NCBI GenBank assembly: GCA_004123355.1
Contig: SCHM01000006.1
Span: forward strand, 806,001 to 870,000
Direction: 5' to 3'
DNA from: Amphirosellinia nigrospora
Lineage: Eukaryota; Ascomycota; Sordariomycetes; Xylariales; Xylariaceae
DNA: 64,000 bases
Of the stretch, positions 11,781 through 23,806 are shown piece by piece. The notes under the pieces are model-generated. The model made no database searches. It was not told where the DNA came from and saw only the letters and a list, made by a program, of their open reading frames with translations. The position numbers and the translations under genes were made by a program. Every line of letters starts with the position of its first letter. Position 1 is the first letter of the stretch.

Positions 11781-14144
11781 ATGTCTTCATACTCTGAGTC
11801 TGACGCGGTCGCTAAGGACTTCCGCGAGGCGCTCGAGGATATACAGACCATCGGACGCCCTGAAATTTCTAACCTGACAATCATTGCACGCGAGAACATC
11901 GAGCACGCGCTGGCCATCTCAGGCGCTCTAGTTGACCACATTAAACGAGTAGGTAGCAATAACTTTCTGACGCCGGATTTGTCATTGCACCGAATTCTTG
12001 GCCGATCGAAATTCTCTTGACTAGTTTCGCCTTGGTTCTCTAACTAACATAACTCGATAGGCTGCACCACATAAGAAACTCCCTCCACTCTATGTTCTCG
12101 ATTCTATAGCAAAAAATGTCGGCACACCTTACACGCTATTCTTCAGCCGGAAGCTATATCAAACCTATATGGACGCATATGCCATGGTTGATATGCCTAC
12201 TCGGAGGAAGCTGGAGGAAATGCTCAAGACATGGAAGGAACCAGTCCCTGGTTCTATCGACACTAGGCCCGTCTTCTCTCATGATGTCGTACGGCCGATC
12301 GAAAATGCGCTCATTAAAGTAAGAACGACGACACTACAACAAGACCAAGAGAGGATGAGAGCCCAGCAACAGTTATACGGCCGGGGCAGGGGAGTACAAG
12401 GAATGCCATATCGAGAGACGCCGACTCCCCCAGGCGCTCGACCTCCTTCTCAGGTTCATTCATACCATACTCAGCAGCCTCAAGTACAACACCCAAACGG
12501 AATCTCTTATAACCAGCCGACCCAACCACCACCCGTCACTTACCAACAACAGCCCGTAAGTTTTCCCGGCGTATTTCAAATAGCAACATGATATTAATGT
12601 TGTAACTAGCCTGCTACACATGCCACCTCAAGGTCTACACCACAACCTACTTCATCAAGTGTTTTCCAGCCTCCCCATATGGGAGGCTATGGCTTGACAC
12701 AAGTTGGAATCAGCATAGATGCATTAAATGATGATATTCAGAGACTAACCGCGGCGTTTAAGGCCCAGCTGGCCCAAACTCCTCATGATTCTATTATGCA
12801 GACTAAGTTCAAGGCGTTGATGGACTTGCAAACTATTTTACAAACACAAAATCTGCCACAAGAGCAGTTAGTGCTTGTTAAGAATCAAATTGCTGATCTT
12901 GCTGTGAACATGAGGGCACCTCCAGCCCAAACCTCTACACCTGTATCACTATCAAATCCCGTAGCAGTAGCTCCTCCGCCGGTGGCGGCACCCAAGGTGT
13001 CTTTAGATTCCTTATTTGGTTCGGGTGCTTTAGCTGCCATAATGGCTCGGAATTCTGCCACACCACAAGTCTCTACACCTCAACCACCCACTGCACCTGT
13101 TCCTATTCGATCTCCACCCCCTCAAAGAGTTGAGCCTCAGAAAACAACACCTGCACCGGCCGACCCTACAGCTCTCATGAACATGTTGAGGCAAGCGGGC
13201 ATACTGCCACCGGCTACACCAGCAACCGGTTCGACCCCATTGCCAAGCATAACCCCTTCAACTACTTTGCCCTTTCCTCTACCTCTTCCTGGGACGACCA
13301 AAGGCATTCAACCAGCACCACCCGGGACGATTGAGAGCCTTACAAGTGATATAGCACTAAAAGCATCGTCCCTAAAGCAGTACGTGGCACTTAGGAACAT
13401 ATCACGCTTAACAGAGCTAATAATGAAGTAGATTTCGTCTGCAATTGCTCCCGCTTCTCTTTGAAGCTCAAGGTCCTCAATGCACACAATGTGGGCGACG
13501 GTTCCCAACCAACGAGGATGGAAAAAAAAGAAAAACGGCCCACATGGATTGGCATTTCCGTGTCAATCAACGTAGCAACGAGACCGAGAAACGAGGACTA
13601 CATCGTAGTTGGCTCGTTGATGAGATGGTAAGAACTGTTATCTATTGAATTCTCATCGGCACTCTCGTCTAACGGTGATAGGACTGGATCAACACGCGCG
13701 AAACGATTGATAAAGACCACGTTGTCCAAGCTGGTGATGCTGATGCAGGCTCGGGTAGCTTAGCCACGAAAGCTCCTAAAATACAATACATCCCAGTCCC
13801 CGATGATCCCGTGCTCGCCGCTAGTGTCTGCCCGATCTGCCAGGACAAGTTTGAGACCCGGTGGCTAGACGACGCACAGGAATTTGTCTGGGCCGATGCG
13901 GTTAAGATTGGCGATAGGATTTACCACGCTAGTTGTCACCGAGAGGCATTTAGAGATGGAGGCGGCCCTCCTATGTACACTCGCAGCACACCCGAGCCGG
14001 TGCTGGGAAAGCGAAAGGCTGAGGTAAGTCGCTAACCCAGAAGACACTCCAGCTGATGGCTTGAACTATAGCCCATAACTAACACATATTAAGCAGGATG
14101 AACTTGTCTCCCTACGCGGCAAGCTCAAAGTGGAGGCAGTATGA
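11781..14144 (+). CDS. pcf11: Pcf11, mRNA 3'-end cleavage factor IA subunit
   Basis: Exons are 11781-11948, 12061-12555, 12610-13379, 13432-13627, 13682-14023 and 14097-14144; all phases agree and give 672 aa. Pcf11 binds the RNA polymerase II C-terminal domain and bridges it to the cleavage/polyadenylation machinery in the nucleus. Residues 1 to about 135 form the CTD-interacting domain (KLPPLYVLDSIAKN is typical). A long Pro/Gln/Thr-rich linker follows. A zinc-finger pair flanks the Clp1-binding region: CTQCGRRFP with HMDWHF, then the SWLVDEMDW motif, then CPICQDKFETRWLD with YHASCH. The third intron is 52 bp and its acceptor lies just after an in-frame stop, which supports splicing. No frame breaks. 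Confidence 0.95.
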
Positions 14145-15621
14145 TCATCTACAGTTGGTCATAGCAACCAAATCATGATTAGGAGACAGCATACGATGAT
14201 TTTCGGTTCCTGGTATAATCGTACGGCATGTAGTCCTTATATCATGTCACTAAGTCGAACGACCCTACCAGCCAATCGGTTCACAGCGATTGAAAAACAG
14301 GAGCATTTGCATGATATCTGGCGTTGTGGCATTTGTGGTCTATTTAGAGGGCGGATGTAACTCCCCACATGACCGGCGTTTTACGGGTGGGAAGGATAGG
14401 ATAGAGCTTTTGCAGTTCCGATCACGGCCCGGGAGGTAGACGGAACCTCCCCCGAACAAAGCAGGGTATGCTTTGCGCATCAGGGCAGCTTATGGAATTC
14501 AAATAAGGCCATAGCGATGCAGACCTAGCTTGAAAATCTACGAGATATCCTTGCTATACTGACTACGACTCTTGCCGTAACTTGTTTTTTAATTCCGTGC
14601 ATATGTGCCTCGGTGACTTTCTCCCGATCTCAAGGTCGGGGAATCGGGTATCTCGGGGAACCCACCTGTCGTTTACATACATGTGCCATCCCGGTTTTCC
14701 TGGTGTTGCGTGTCAATGCAGGCCAGTTCAACGCACAGACATTTTGCCCTCATTCTCTGTGGCATATTAGCATTGTTACCGCATCTGCATATTTGATACA
14801 TATTTTACTACACTCCACGTTTCTATTGTTAGTACCGGTGACTAATTAGCCTTTTTCTTTCATTCTGGTTTTGTGTCTTCACGTCATGCCACGATATTTT
14901 TCTGTTCAAGGATGTTGGTTGAAGGCGATGTCTTGTCTTGGCCTTTGGAAATCTGTACAGTCGAGTGAGTTCGATGGTAAGGGATAGAGATAGCCTTCCG
15001 TTACCATTCACGTTTTATACTGACAATCAAATAACGGTTTTTTCTTCGAACTATTGTTACTTGTTTAGCGCAAGTTCGTGTTACCTGTAAACTCATGAGC
15101 TTGAGGAACTGGCTCTTGCCTTAGTAACCTGAAGCTTGTCATGCCACTCTTCTATAAGTCAAGTCACTTATGGGCTAGAATGTTTCCGCTCCTTGTCGTT
15201 CCGCGGCTATTATACAGCATAGCTATAGAATACCTAAAGAAGAACTCATTCGAGTTATAAGCAATAAATAGTGCAACAAATTTTCACCACTTGGACTCTT
15301 AAGCAGGGGTAATGTATAGACCACGGTGTCCCTTTATATCTCCTTAGAAACATTTATACTGCCTGGCTGTGTTACAGAAGCTTTAATGCATGTATCACTT
15401 TTGTGACGAGCTAAGAGTAGTAGATTACATAGCTCTCTGGTTATTAAAAATAAAGTTATAGCACGTGTTGTAGGGGGTGGAGGTTCCCATAGGCCCTAAT
15501 AAGAATTGCACCCTTGTCCTTCGGGACTACACACTATTGCTACAACTGCTTGGTAGAGTGTCAATACAAAAAAGCAAAATGCCGCTATAAAAATTAAAGG
15601 GCGAAAAAAAGGAAAAAGTAG
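14145..15621. other. Intergenic, no gene recognised
   Basis: About 1.5 kb downstream of Pcf11. Nothing beyond short unsupported frames; AT-rich after about 14760. Confidence 0.5.
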
Positions 15622-15693
15622 AGGACTGAATGGGAATTGAGCCCATGACCTACCGAACTGCAGTCGGTTGCTCTACCACTGAGCTACCAGTCC
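15622..15693 (-). tRNA. tRNA-Cys (GCA)
   Basis: The reverse strand folds into a complete 72-nt cloverleaf without an intron. The acceptor stem is GGACTGG with TCAGTCC (last pair G-T), the D arm is GCTC/GAGC, and the anticodon stem is ACCGA/TCGGT with loop CTGCAGT. The anticodon is GCA, which reads the Cys codons UGC and UGU. The T stem is ATGGG/CCCAT with loop CTCAATT. T-rich runs follow the 3' end on the transcribed strand, as expected for RNA polymerase III termination. Position 54 of the T loop is C rather than the near-universal T. Confidence 0.9.
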
Positions 15694-16126
15694 AAATGTG
15701 GCAACTTATCAAGAAGTTGCCAGCTGAGGAATATAAATGCCACCCTATGTGATTGCAGCAATGGGGTCTAGCTTAGTTACACGTTAAGTCACCACTCCAC
15801 CAAGCTCCTATTCTAAAGTGCTGGTCCTTGTTGTTAATTCGTAATTTTTTTTTGCAATTATCAAGCGCGGTTCTCAGCCAGTGTTGCAAGATCGCCTGTT
15901 TTTTTACTAATACATAGGGGTGGTGAAGAAGAGACATGGAAATCTTCATTAGTGGTTGCGTAGTACATGTGGCCTGAACTCGAGCTCGGACTGTTGGCTC
16001 ATTACCCCTGCCTGTGCTTACATAAGTAAGTACGTACTACATCCATTATTTATAGCCAATGTAATGCTCAGGACAATCATGAGTGTTGGTACTTAGGGGA
16101 GTCTTTTCAAACCATGTCTGTATCAA
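15694..16126. other. Intergenic, between the tRNA and the regulator gene
   Basis: About 430 bp, presumably the promoter of the zinc-finger gene. No coding signal seen. Confidence 0.45.
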
Positions 16127-18659
16127 ATGCCTCGAGGTCGACCAAGGGTTGTTGTCGCGCCATGCCGACACTGTGGGAAGCAGTTCAGACGCCAAGAGCA
16201 CTTGGTTCGCCATGAGCGGACGCGTAAGATTCCAGCTAGACTGAATCGTGTACTCGAGTGGGCGCTCCAGAAACTGACAAACCTCCACAGATACTCAGGA
16301 GAAGCCATTTGCTTGCGGTTGTGGAAATCGATTTACACGACAGTGAGCGCGAACCCCTTCCCAACTGCTTTCCAGAATTCGATACTGTCACACATACCGG
16401 CTCGGATTCTAGATGAAACGGAAGATAGCACTGCGCTCTAACATCTTTCAGGGATCTTCTTGCGCGTCATGTTAGAACGTCGCGTTGTCAGGTCTCGCAA
16501 GGAGAAGCGACGTCGGAGTTTATGCTTTGCGACTCTGACGGGCTGTACAACATGAATGACTTTGACACCTTCTGGGACCGAGCTTTCATGCCGCAATTAG
16601 ATGTACCCCTTGCTTTAGATACCGCCATATCTGAGTCTGAACCCCTCCTTGCACCAGAAGCTGCAACGAGAGTGACCAGTTTCTCTCAATTTAGCTCTAA
16701 TTTCCCCTCGCTAGATATAGTAGAAGATGGTAGTGATAGCCACCAGGAGGATCGTATCGAAGACGCCGGAAATCAAAATCAGAATAGCGAGACCAATGAG
16801 GATATCAACTCTGCGCCATGGTCAATCTCTGGTCCCGCCTTCGAAAACCTCTATGAGGAGATACAGAGCTATGCATCCATGTTCCCAGACGGCTACCAAA
16901 TACCTACCAACAACGCCCTATCTCGTGGCCTAGAAACATATCTCAAGTGCACACAGAAGTACCTCCCGTTCATCCACGTCGCCACCTTCTCGGTTGAAAA
17001 GCGGGATGTCGAGGTGACTCTAGTAATGGCTGCTCTGGGATTACTCTACAGATTTGAACACAATCAAGCCTACAAACTTTATTTCATGGCTAGGATAATC
17101 TGGTCGGAGAAAAATCGCCGTGAGCATCTTCAGCTGGCCTCGAAAATTGTGTGCAACCTCGACGATACAATCCAAAGCAAGCCGGACAAGTTGAGAAAAA
17201 TACAGACGTTGATCCTGCTTGTCACTTTCGCATCCTGGGGAAATAGGAGACTTCGACCCGATGCTGTGTCCCTGGCAGGAGAATTAGTGAGTAAGTAATA
17301 TGCCATTTCTATTTTTTCTAGATAGCTATTTGGAGGTATCCTATCCGGAGTCTTTCCTTACACTCGAACCTTTAGAATCTTACTTTTCCCCCGTTTCTTC
17401 ACACGAAGCTTTTGCTGACGTCGGATGTGAAGTGCTGGTTAGAGAGGATGGCATATGGGAAGTCGAGGAAGACGCAATACTAGAGGATTGGGCAACTTGG
17501 GTGGCTTCCGAAGAGAGACGGAGGACAATTTTCGCCGCCTACGTCCTCTCTTGCTTGCATAATATTGCCTTTGGCATCCCTCCCCTAATACTAAACCGTG
17601 AAATTGGTCTTCGGCTGCCAGACTATGCACAACCGGTATGCGATGATTCTCTACTCCGAAACTCATTAGATATTAGACCGCTCTTTGATGCGGTTTCCTT
17701 TATTGTTAAAAAAACCCCGCGAGCTATCTAATTCATGGGTTTGAGTGGCGGAATATTCTGCCTCGATTGCACATAAAATCAATGCTGACCGTCCGGTATA
17801 GTGGAACTCGGAGAATGCCTCTCAATGGCAAATGGCAACTCGTCAAGCCCGGCAGTCATTTCAAGAGGGGCTTCGCTCTCTCTTTGAAGGCAATGGATTT
17901 CCTATAGAGCCAATCATTTCTTCGTTCTCGTGCTATATATTGATTATCGGGTTGCTTCAGCAAATATATCTCGATCACCACAGCTCTGGCGGAGGTGAAC
18001 CACTACCCTCTGTAGAGGCTTTCGAGACTGCCCTTCGCGCTTGGCAAGTCTCTTGGGAGAAGACTGACGAGCCGGCCTTGGATCCGCTCTCGAATAAGGC
18101 ATCATTCGGGCTTTCATCCGCTGCTCTGCTTCGGCTGGCTTACATTCGCCTAAATTTCAAACCTGGAGGTTGTCGTGGGCTGCTCTGGGGCGATCTAACC
18201 ATTGTTAATAAGGATTCAATTCTGGATAGATCTTTGCATGTCGAACGAGCTGTGCTGCACGCAGCGCACGCTCTGAGCGTCCCGGTTCGTCTTGGAATTT
18301 CATACATGGCCACCACGAAAACATCAATTTGGTCTATTGAACATTCGGTTTGTAGTCTGGAGTCTGCCTTATTACTCAACACCTGGCTAGGGACGATCTC
18401 AACAGTCGTGCGCTCCTCTGGTATCGGGGCGCTTCGCGCATCGGAGAAAAGGCTACTGGGAATCATCACATCGATTATCAAGGAGACCAATTATGCAGAG
18501 ATATTGTATTTACCCGATGACGATGCGAGCCGTTACCTCTATATGGCCTCCGCTGTCATCAAACTGTGGAACCGGGTGTTTGGGGGTATCCATGTCCTCG
18601 AGATTGACGACGATGTGAGAAGCGGCCTACAGCTGCTCGCAGACTCTATCCAACCGTAA
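16127..18659 (+). CDS. C2H2 zinc-finger transcription factor with fungal-specific regulatory domain
   Basis: Exons are 16127-16223, 16291-16342, 16452-17290, about 17409-17635 and 17802-18659, giving about 690 aa. Two adjacent zinc fingers open the protein: CRHCGKQFRRQEHLVRH, then a CGC...H-V-R-T-S-R-C finger that spans the small second exon. The DNA-binding region is followed by an acidic Ser/Asn-rich linker. From about residue 190 comes a large helical region of the fungal transcription factor (Fungal_trans) type, with motifs such as KYLPFIH, SEERRRTIFAAYVLSCLHNI and WQMATRQARQSFQEGL. The exon 3/4 junction is uncertain. A shorter acceptor at 17321 would make a 31-bp intron, too short to splice. 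The gene probably regulates local metabolism, and it is tail-to-tail with an alcohol dehydrogenase, but its target is unknown. Confidence 0.85.
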
Positions 18660-19814
18660 TGCATACTTTACCAATGTGCGACCCCGATTCAACGTGCTTC
18701 AAGGCTGCGATGATCTCGTCTCGCTCGAAGGCGAAGACCTTGTCAACGGGGATTTCAAGCCCGCGAGCAGTCATGAACCTGACGGCTTCCTCGAGTTGCT
18801 GTTTTGACCCTCCTGTCACGCCCCGAACAACAAGACTCTCGAATAGCGCCTTGGTAGCTATATCTGGAATTTGATCTTCCGCGGACCTAGCCAAGAATCC
18901 TATAAGGGTAATCAACGCTCCTCGTCCCGCTGCCGCCAAGCTCTGGTGCATTGTTCCCGGTCCACCAACTTCAATGACGTGATCAACTCCCTTCCCATTC
19001 GTTATACGCTGAACCTCGGCCGCCCAGTCTGGCGTGGTACTGTAGTTAATCCCATGGTCGGCCCCAAGTCGAGTCCTGACGAACTCGAGCTTCTCGTCAC
19101 TAGAGGATGTGACGATGGTAGTTGCGCCCGCGGCCTTGGCTAAAACAAGCGCAGTTATGGAAACTCCGCCAGTCCCTAAGCCGCTAGTCTTAGTACTTCA
19201 CTCAACAAACGTTATTAAATATCGCTAGGGTTCAAAGAGTATTAGCTATCATATTACGTACCGAGCACCAATACTGTGTCCCCAGGCTTCAGTGGCATGT
19301 TCCCATAAAATGCGTTCCATACCGTCGACGTGGCACACGGCGTAGCCGCCCATCGCACGAAGTCGCGCGGCGTTTTGCAGGGCGGAAGCTTGATTAGCAC
19401 ATGGGCGGGTATGGCGATATATTCGCGCAGTACTCCCTCTTCCACCGCGCTACTCCACGTATAATCCACGGCGTTCGGCCGCTTGTCGACAGTGCCATAA
19501 AGGAACGAGGAGGGACAAATCGGCGAAAGCACCGCATCGCCTACGGCGAAGGCGGAGGTCTTGAACAACTCGGTCGTCGGACCGATGGCGACTACCTCGC
19601 CCGCCATGTCGGAACATGGAATCACATTGTCTTTGACCGCGGCGGGGTAGATGGACTTCGCGATGGCGACGTCTCGGTAGTTGAGCGCCACGCTGCGGAC
19701 CTTGACTAGGACCTCGCCGGCGCTTGGCGTGGGAATAGGCTCGCGGAAGGGTTGGAGGTTGTCGAACCCGCCGAAGCCTGTGAAGCGGAAGACGGTTTGC
19801 TCGGTGGAGGACAT
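18646..19814 (-). CDS. Medium-chain (zinc-type/quinone-like) alcohol dehydrogenase
   Basis: Exons (reverse) are 19814-19262 and 19175-18646, giving 360 aa. The intron carries TACTAAG and joins ..VLVLG with TGGVS.., rebuilding the Rossmann-fold glycine motif (LGTGGVSITALVLAKAAGA, from residue 184). The N-terminal half is a GroES-like domain (SAGEVLVKVRSVALNYRD; CSDMAGEVVAIG). The product is an NAD(P)H-dependent oxidoreductase of the medium-chain superfamily. The usual four-cysteine structural zinc cluster is not evident, so it sits nearer the quinone-oxidoreductase-like alcohol dehydrogenases of fungi. The substrate is unknown. The last 14 bases overlap the coding end of the convergent transcription factor gene. 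Confidence 0.92.
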
Positions 19815-20570
19815 CTTGGGTCTAAGTTACTAATGATGAGGAACACTTGGAAAATGTTCAAATTTGGAAAATATAATGGCGATATCACTAGGAGAATGAA
19901 CTGCGGTTGTGTTCGTTGACAGGAAGTCTAGTTGAAGTCTAATATCAGGAGAAGGAGATGCTTGAGTAGTCTTATATATATGTTCTCATCCTTATTTTGT
20001 CCCCCAAGTTACTCCAATTAACGAAGAACTTCTCCGCCATACTATGCTCCTAGTAACTCATTACTGGTTAGAGATAGTTGCAGGGCATGTTGAAGGTGTT
20101 GGGGTGAATATCATACTGGGGTGGATAGTCAATTGGGGTAGAAATTCTGGCGTTGGGGGAGAAATGACGAAACCGCCCAATGAGCGTTCTGCAACAGGCA
20201 GAAAGGGGTAAGTTGATTTACACGGCACATGAGTCCTCTCACTTGCATTATTAATCAGAGCTGCACTAGAATGAATCATATCTGTGCTATCTGGGAAGTT
20301 ATCACTTTGTCAATTACACGCCAAGGGAAGAAGCAAGGTGAATGTTGGGGGTATAGGGGCTACGCGGATATGATGGCGCCGTCTACCCCTTACTCCCAAG
20401 GAGTCTTTTAACACCGCTCGCTAATGCTGGCACAGGCATAGAAGAATATTCTTCGAAAGTCGATTTAGTTTAGAAATGGTATCCACAAGTCGAACTTGAC
20501 ACGAATTTATTACATAACAAGATATGGACATTTTACTCTTTCATGACATGTTATATCCTCCGTCTCCTAT
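19815..20570. other. Intergenic, no gene recognised
   Basis: About 750 bp upstream of the dehydrogenase and downstream of LicD. It should hold the dehydrogenase promoter. No other signal. Confidence 0.5.
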
Positions 20571-21829
20571 CTACACCTCGACAACTACTTCTTCATATAC
20601 GACGACTTGGTTCGTGTTCTTGTCATCTGTGGATGGATTCTCTTCTTCCTTCTCCTTTGATGGCGGTGGCGTCTTCTTTTTCTTGACCCATTCCTTAAGT
20701 TCCGGCACCCAGCGATGTCTATTTTGACGTAAAAATTTTAGTTAGCCAAGTTAAGTTTCTCTAACCAGAACGATGATTTGGTAGTAAAACATTAGAAGGC
20801 TGGATAGCAGACCGAAATAAAGTAACGGACGGAAAAGGGGCAGGAGAAAAAAGACGGAAGCAAAACTCACCCAGCCCACTCCTCAGTGACCAGACTCTTA
20901 GCCCCGTACTCGTCAGTCAGGACCTTGTCGAATGCGTACGGGATCCAGGCCTCGGTGCCCTCGAACTCGGTCCGCCGCAGCGGCCAGAGCTCGGCGGTGA
21001 GGTAGCCGGTGGTTATTCTTGCAGCTCCAGACGCCGGGCGAGCTCTCGGGCTCGCGCTCCCGCAGGCCCGTGATGTCGATGAACATGCCGTTGCTCATGT
21101 CGATCCAGCGGGCGTCGATGACGTTGGCGCCGTTGCCCTTGGTCAGGTCGGCGTGGTGCGGGTTGACGTCGAGGAGATACGTCTTTTTTATCTTCGCGGT
21201 CGCGGTCGCCGCCGCTTCTTCTTCTCCTTTCTTATCACTACCGTCACTGCCGCTGCGCGACGCCCTAGCTTGGTCTGGGCGGTGTTGTCGAAAAGCAAGG
21301 TCTCTTCTTTCCTGTCTTCGACGTCATACTCGTACTCGTGCGTGCTCCGGTTGTATCGCTCGCCCAGGAACGTCAGCGTCACCACGCTGACCTGCACGTC
21401 GAGGTCGTAGTCCCACGGCATGATGCGTCCGTTCCACCACCATCCCAGCAGCGAGCCGTGCGCCAGCCACGTCTCGACGCCTAGGGTCTTGAGAGTCGTC
21501 AGATACGACCGGATCAGGTGTCGTAGCGCTAGCCGGTGCTGCTCGTACGGAACCTTGCCCTGGAAGTACCGCGCATCGTAGTGTCCGCTCTCCATGTCCC
21601 ACCCGGGCTCGTGGAAGTACTTCTGCTCTTTCGGCATCGTATCCTTTGGCTTCTGCTCCTTAGCAGCCTCTTGTTGCTTCGGCTTCGCATCGTGGTCTGG
21701 GACTTTGACGTGCACTACTACCCTCTCCGTCGGAATTGCTATTTTCGTCACCACTGCTGTCTCTACCACTATTACTGGCGATGCGTGTATGGCCAGGGAG
21801 AAAAGTAGCAAGAGGTAGAGGCCACGCAT
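20571..21829 (-). CDS. LicD-family nucleotidyl/phosphosugar transferase, frame-disrupted
   Basis: Exons (reverse) are 21829-20871 and 20718-20571, about 368 aa once two frame changes are allowed. A signal peptide (MRGLYLLLLFSLAIHA) points to the secretory pathway. The LicD core is plain: AHGSLLGWWWNGRIMPWDYDLDVQV, then YLLDVNPHHADL, then VIDARWIDMSNGMFIDITGLR, then the C-terminal YGAKSLVTEEW. The D-x-D of PWDYDLDVQV is the expected metal/nucleotide site. In yeast the relatives (Mnn4 type) act in phosphorylation of cell-wall mannans. The frame breaks near 21261-21266 (GGG run) and near 21003-21008 (extra base before YLTAELW). The two changes cancel. Sequence error or a decaying gene are both possible; similar breaks occur in essential genes nearby. 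Confidence 0.84.
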
Positions 21830-23806
21830 GTTGCCGGTCAGGGGCGGCGTCTTTCGAGGACTCGGTTCTACTATTTACACCCAGGGAACGAATGGAACTC
21901 GATTAATGCTAATCCTATACATTGGACGAGGAGAATTTGGGTGACCAGCGAGCTTTATTTATGACCTAATTCAATAGGTACCAAATAGACTAGCTGTCAT
22001 ATACAAGTTGCTATGTGTCAAGGAGATTTTGATCGAGTGGTGACAGTTATAGCCACCGAACAACAGACCGCAAGAGGGCTCGGTACGAGAACGCACAGGG
22101 GGCGTGTTGCTGTCATTACATCACGTTATCAAGGACATCCATGGTAATCTAGATCAGATGAAGGAACAATTTCGCATTCCCGGGCGAGCCCAGGGCCTGG
22201 GAAGTATGTCCCAAGGCGGCGTCATGAGACGACGTAATCTACAACAGCGAGCGCCGAAGAGAGTTGGTGGTCGCATGGCCCGACACAGCCATTTAGTTGG
22301 ATTGAAAGCTTGCGGCGTGCTCGGCCCCTTAGACGGATCAGGTCGTATGCCTGCTCACAAAGGTTAAATGGCTGCGGGAGGTAGGAGAAGTAGCATACAT
22401 GAGGGAAAGGTGTGTAGCCCTAACTCCATGCTTCCGTCATGTTGACGATGGGGATTCCTCGTATCTGGTCGATGGTTCATAGCACACATCAATATCGCGA
22501 GATATCCTATCCACTTTATCCTTATTTTAGTTTTCTTCCTAGTGATTTTAGTCTGGTATAAATAGAACGTAGATTATAGAAAAATGGAGTTTGATCGCGT
22601 GACCATCTCTGTTCAGATCAGAAGCCATCACGCTAAACTTAGTTACTTGAACCTTATATTGCTAGAGTTAAACGTCACGATTGCTTAGCCTTCAACCCGA
22701 GACGTCCCGTCTCACAGGCCGCGTGTCGAAAAACCAATAGTATATAGGCGACCTCCCATAGATGCTGAAGTATTGACGTGAGTATAACTAGCATAGAAGT
22801 AATAAGTCACAAGTTAGATTCAGGGGTCTGTTCCAGCTACAAACCAGGCAATGGCATGTAACTTAAAATCATATTACTTCCTATGCCCTCATCTTAACTA
22901 CCTCTTCTACTCATTCAAACATCACTTACGCTTATTTTAATCATTATTTATCCTTATTTTAAACATTTTGGCAGTAATCTTAATATCTTCCGTCTCTACC
23001 CAACTATAAGCAGCTATCAATCAACAACAAATGAGTTTAATTCATTATGTCCAAAAGCGATTTCCATTTCTCGACGTGTTATAGTGCGTTCTAAGGATTA
23101 TAGTAAATGGGCTGGTTCGCGACGGCATTTGAAGATACGATGGCCCGGACACGCTCAAGCTGATGGTCCTTGGCAATATATTGGCACGCACAAAGTCATA
23201 ATTCTTATAATTAACGAGGTGGTGTAATAGTCTTCTTACAAGTGATTGTGTGGGATAGACTATGGTTGTCGCGCTGTAGTGTTATATATAGACGTAGAGT
23301 ATGAAGCAGCGCCTGCGATGGTCCGGCTGTTGGTTAAGTTTAAAAGTAAGGCCAAGCGCGCTTTAATTCTTGTATTGAGAAGTATATTGGGAAATGATGC
23401 CATATTTTTCAACCTAATAAGTGGCGTGTAGAATGTCGTGTTCCCGTGCAGTGTTTCCGTGAGCGATAGAAAACTAACGGGACGAGACCGGAGGGGTAAC
23501 GTCATAATACAGGTGGTGTAGATAACTTCTAAAATCCTAACTCCTAAGACACTAAGTCCGAGAGAACCTTGGAATATAGTCAACAGAGAGAAATGAACAG
23601 AGCTTTCGACCTAGCGTTCGTTACTATAAGAGTAAACCGAGCCAGCGAACGTGAAGAGGAAAGGAGTAATTTGATCCACCCGGCTACTGTTACACATAGC
23701 GGGTATAAAGAGGTACGTATATCTATATATTTGTTATATACCTAATATATATATATATAAGAGCCTCCTCCTACATTCGTGCGAAATTCTGCAAAGTAAA
23801 AACGAA
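21830..23806. other. AT-rich intergenic block
   Basis: About 2 kb with no supported gene. By eye it is richer in A+T than most of the window and carries a TATATA run at 23744-23759. It separates the divergent LicD and short-chain dehydrogenase genes. It could hold an old mutated repeat, but I recognise no element. Confidence 0.45.

Noticed and set aside
17291-17321. A 31-bp intron in the transcription factor gene (GTAAGT to TTCTAG)
   Set aside because: It is too short for fungal splicing and has no branch site. A later acceptor at 17408 gives a 118-bp intron and keeps the frame.
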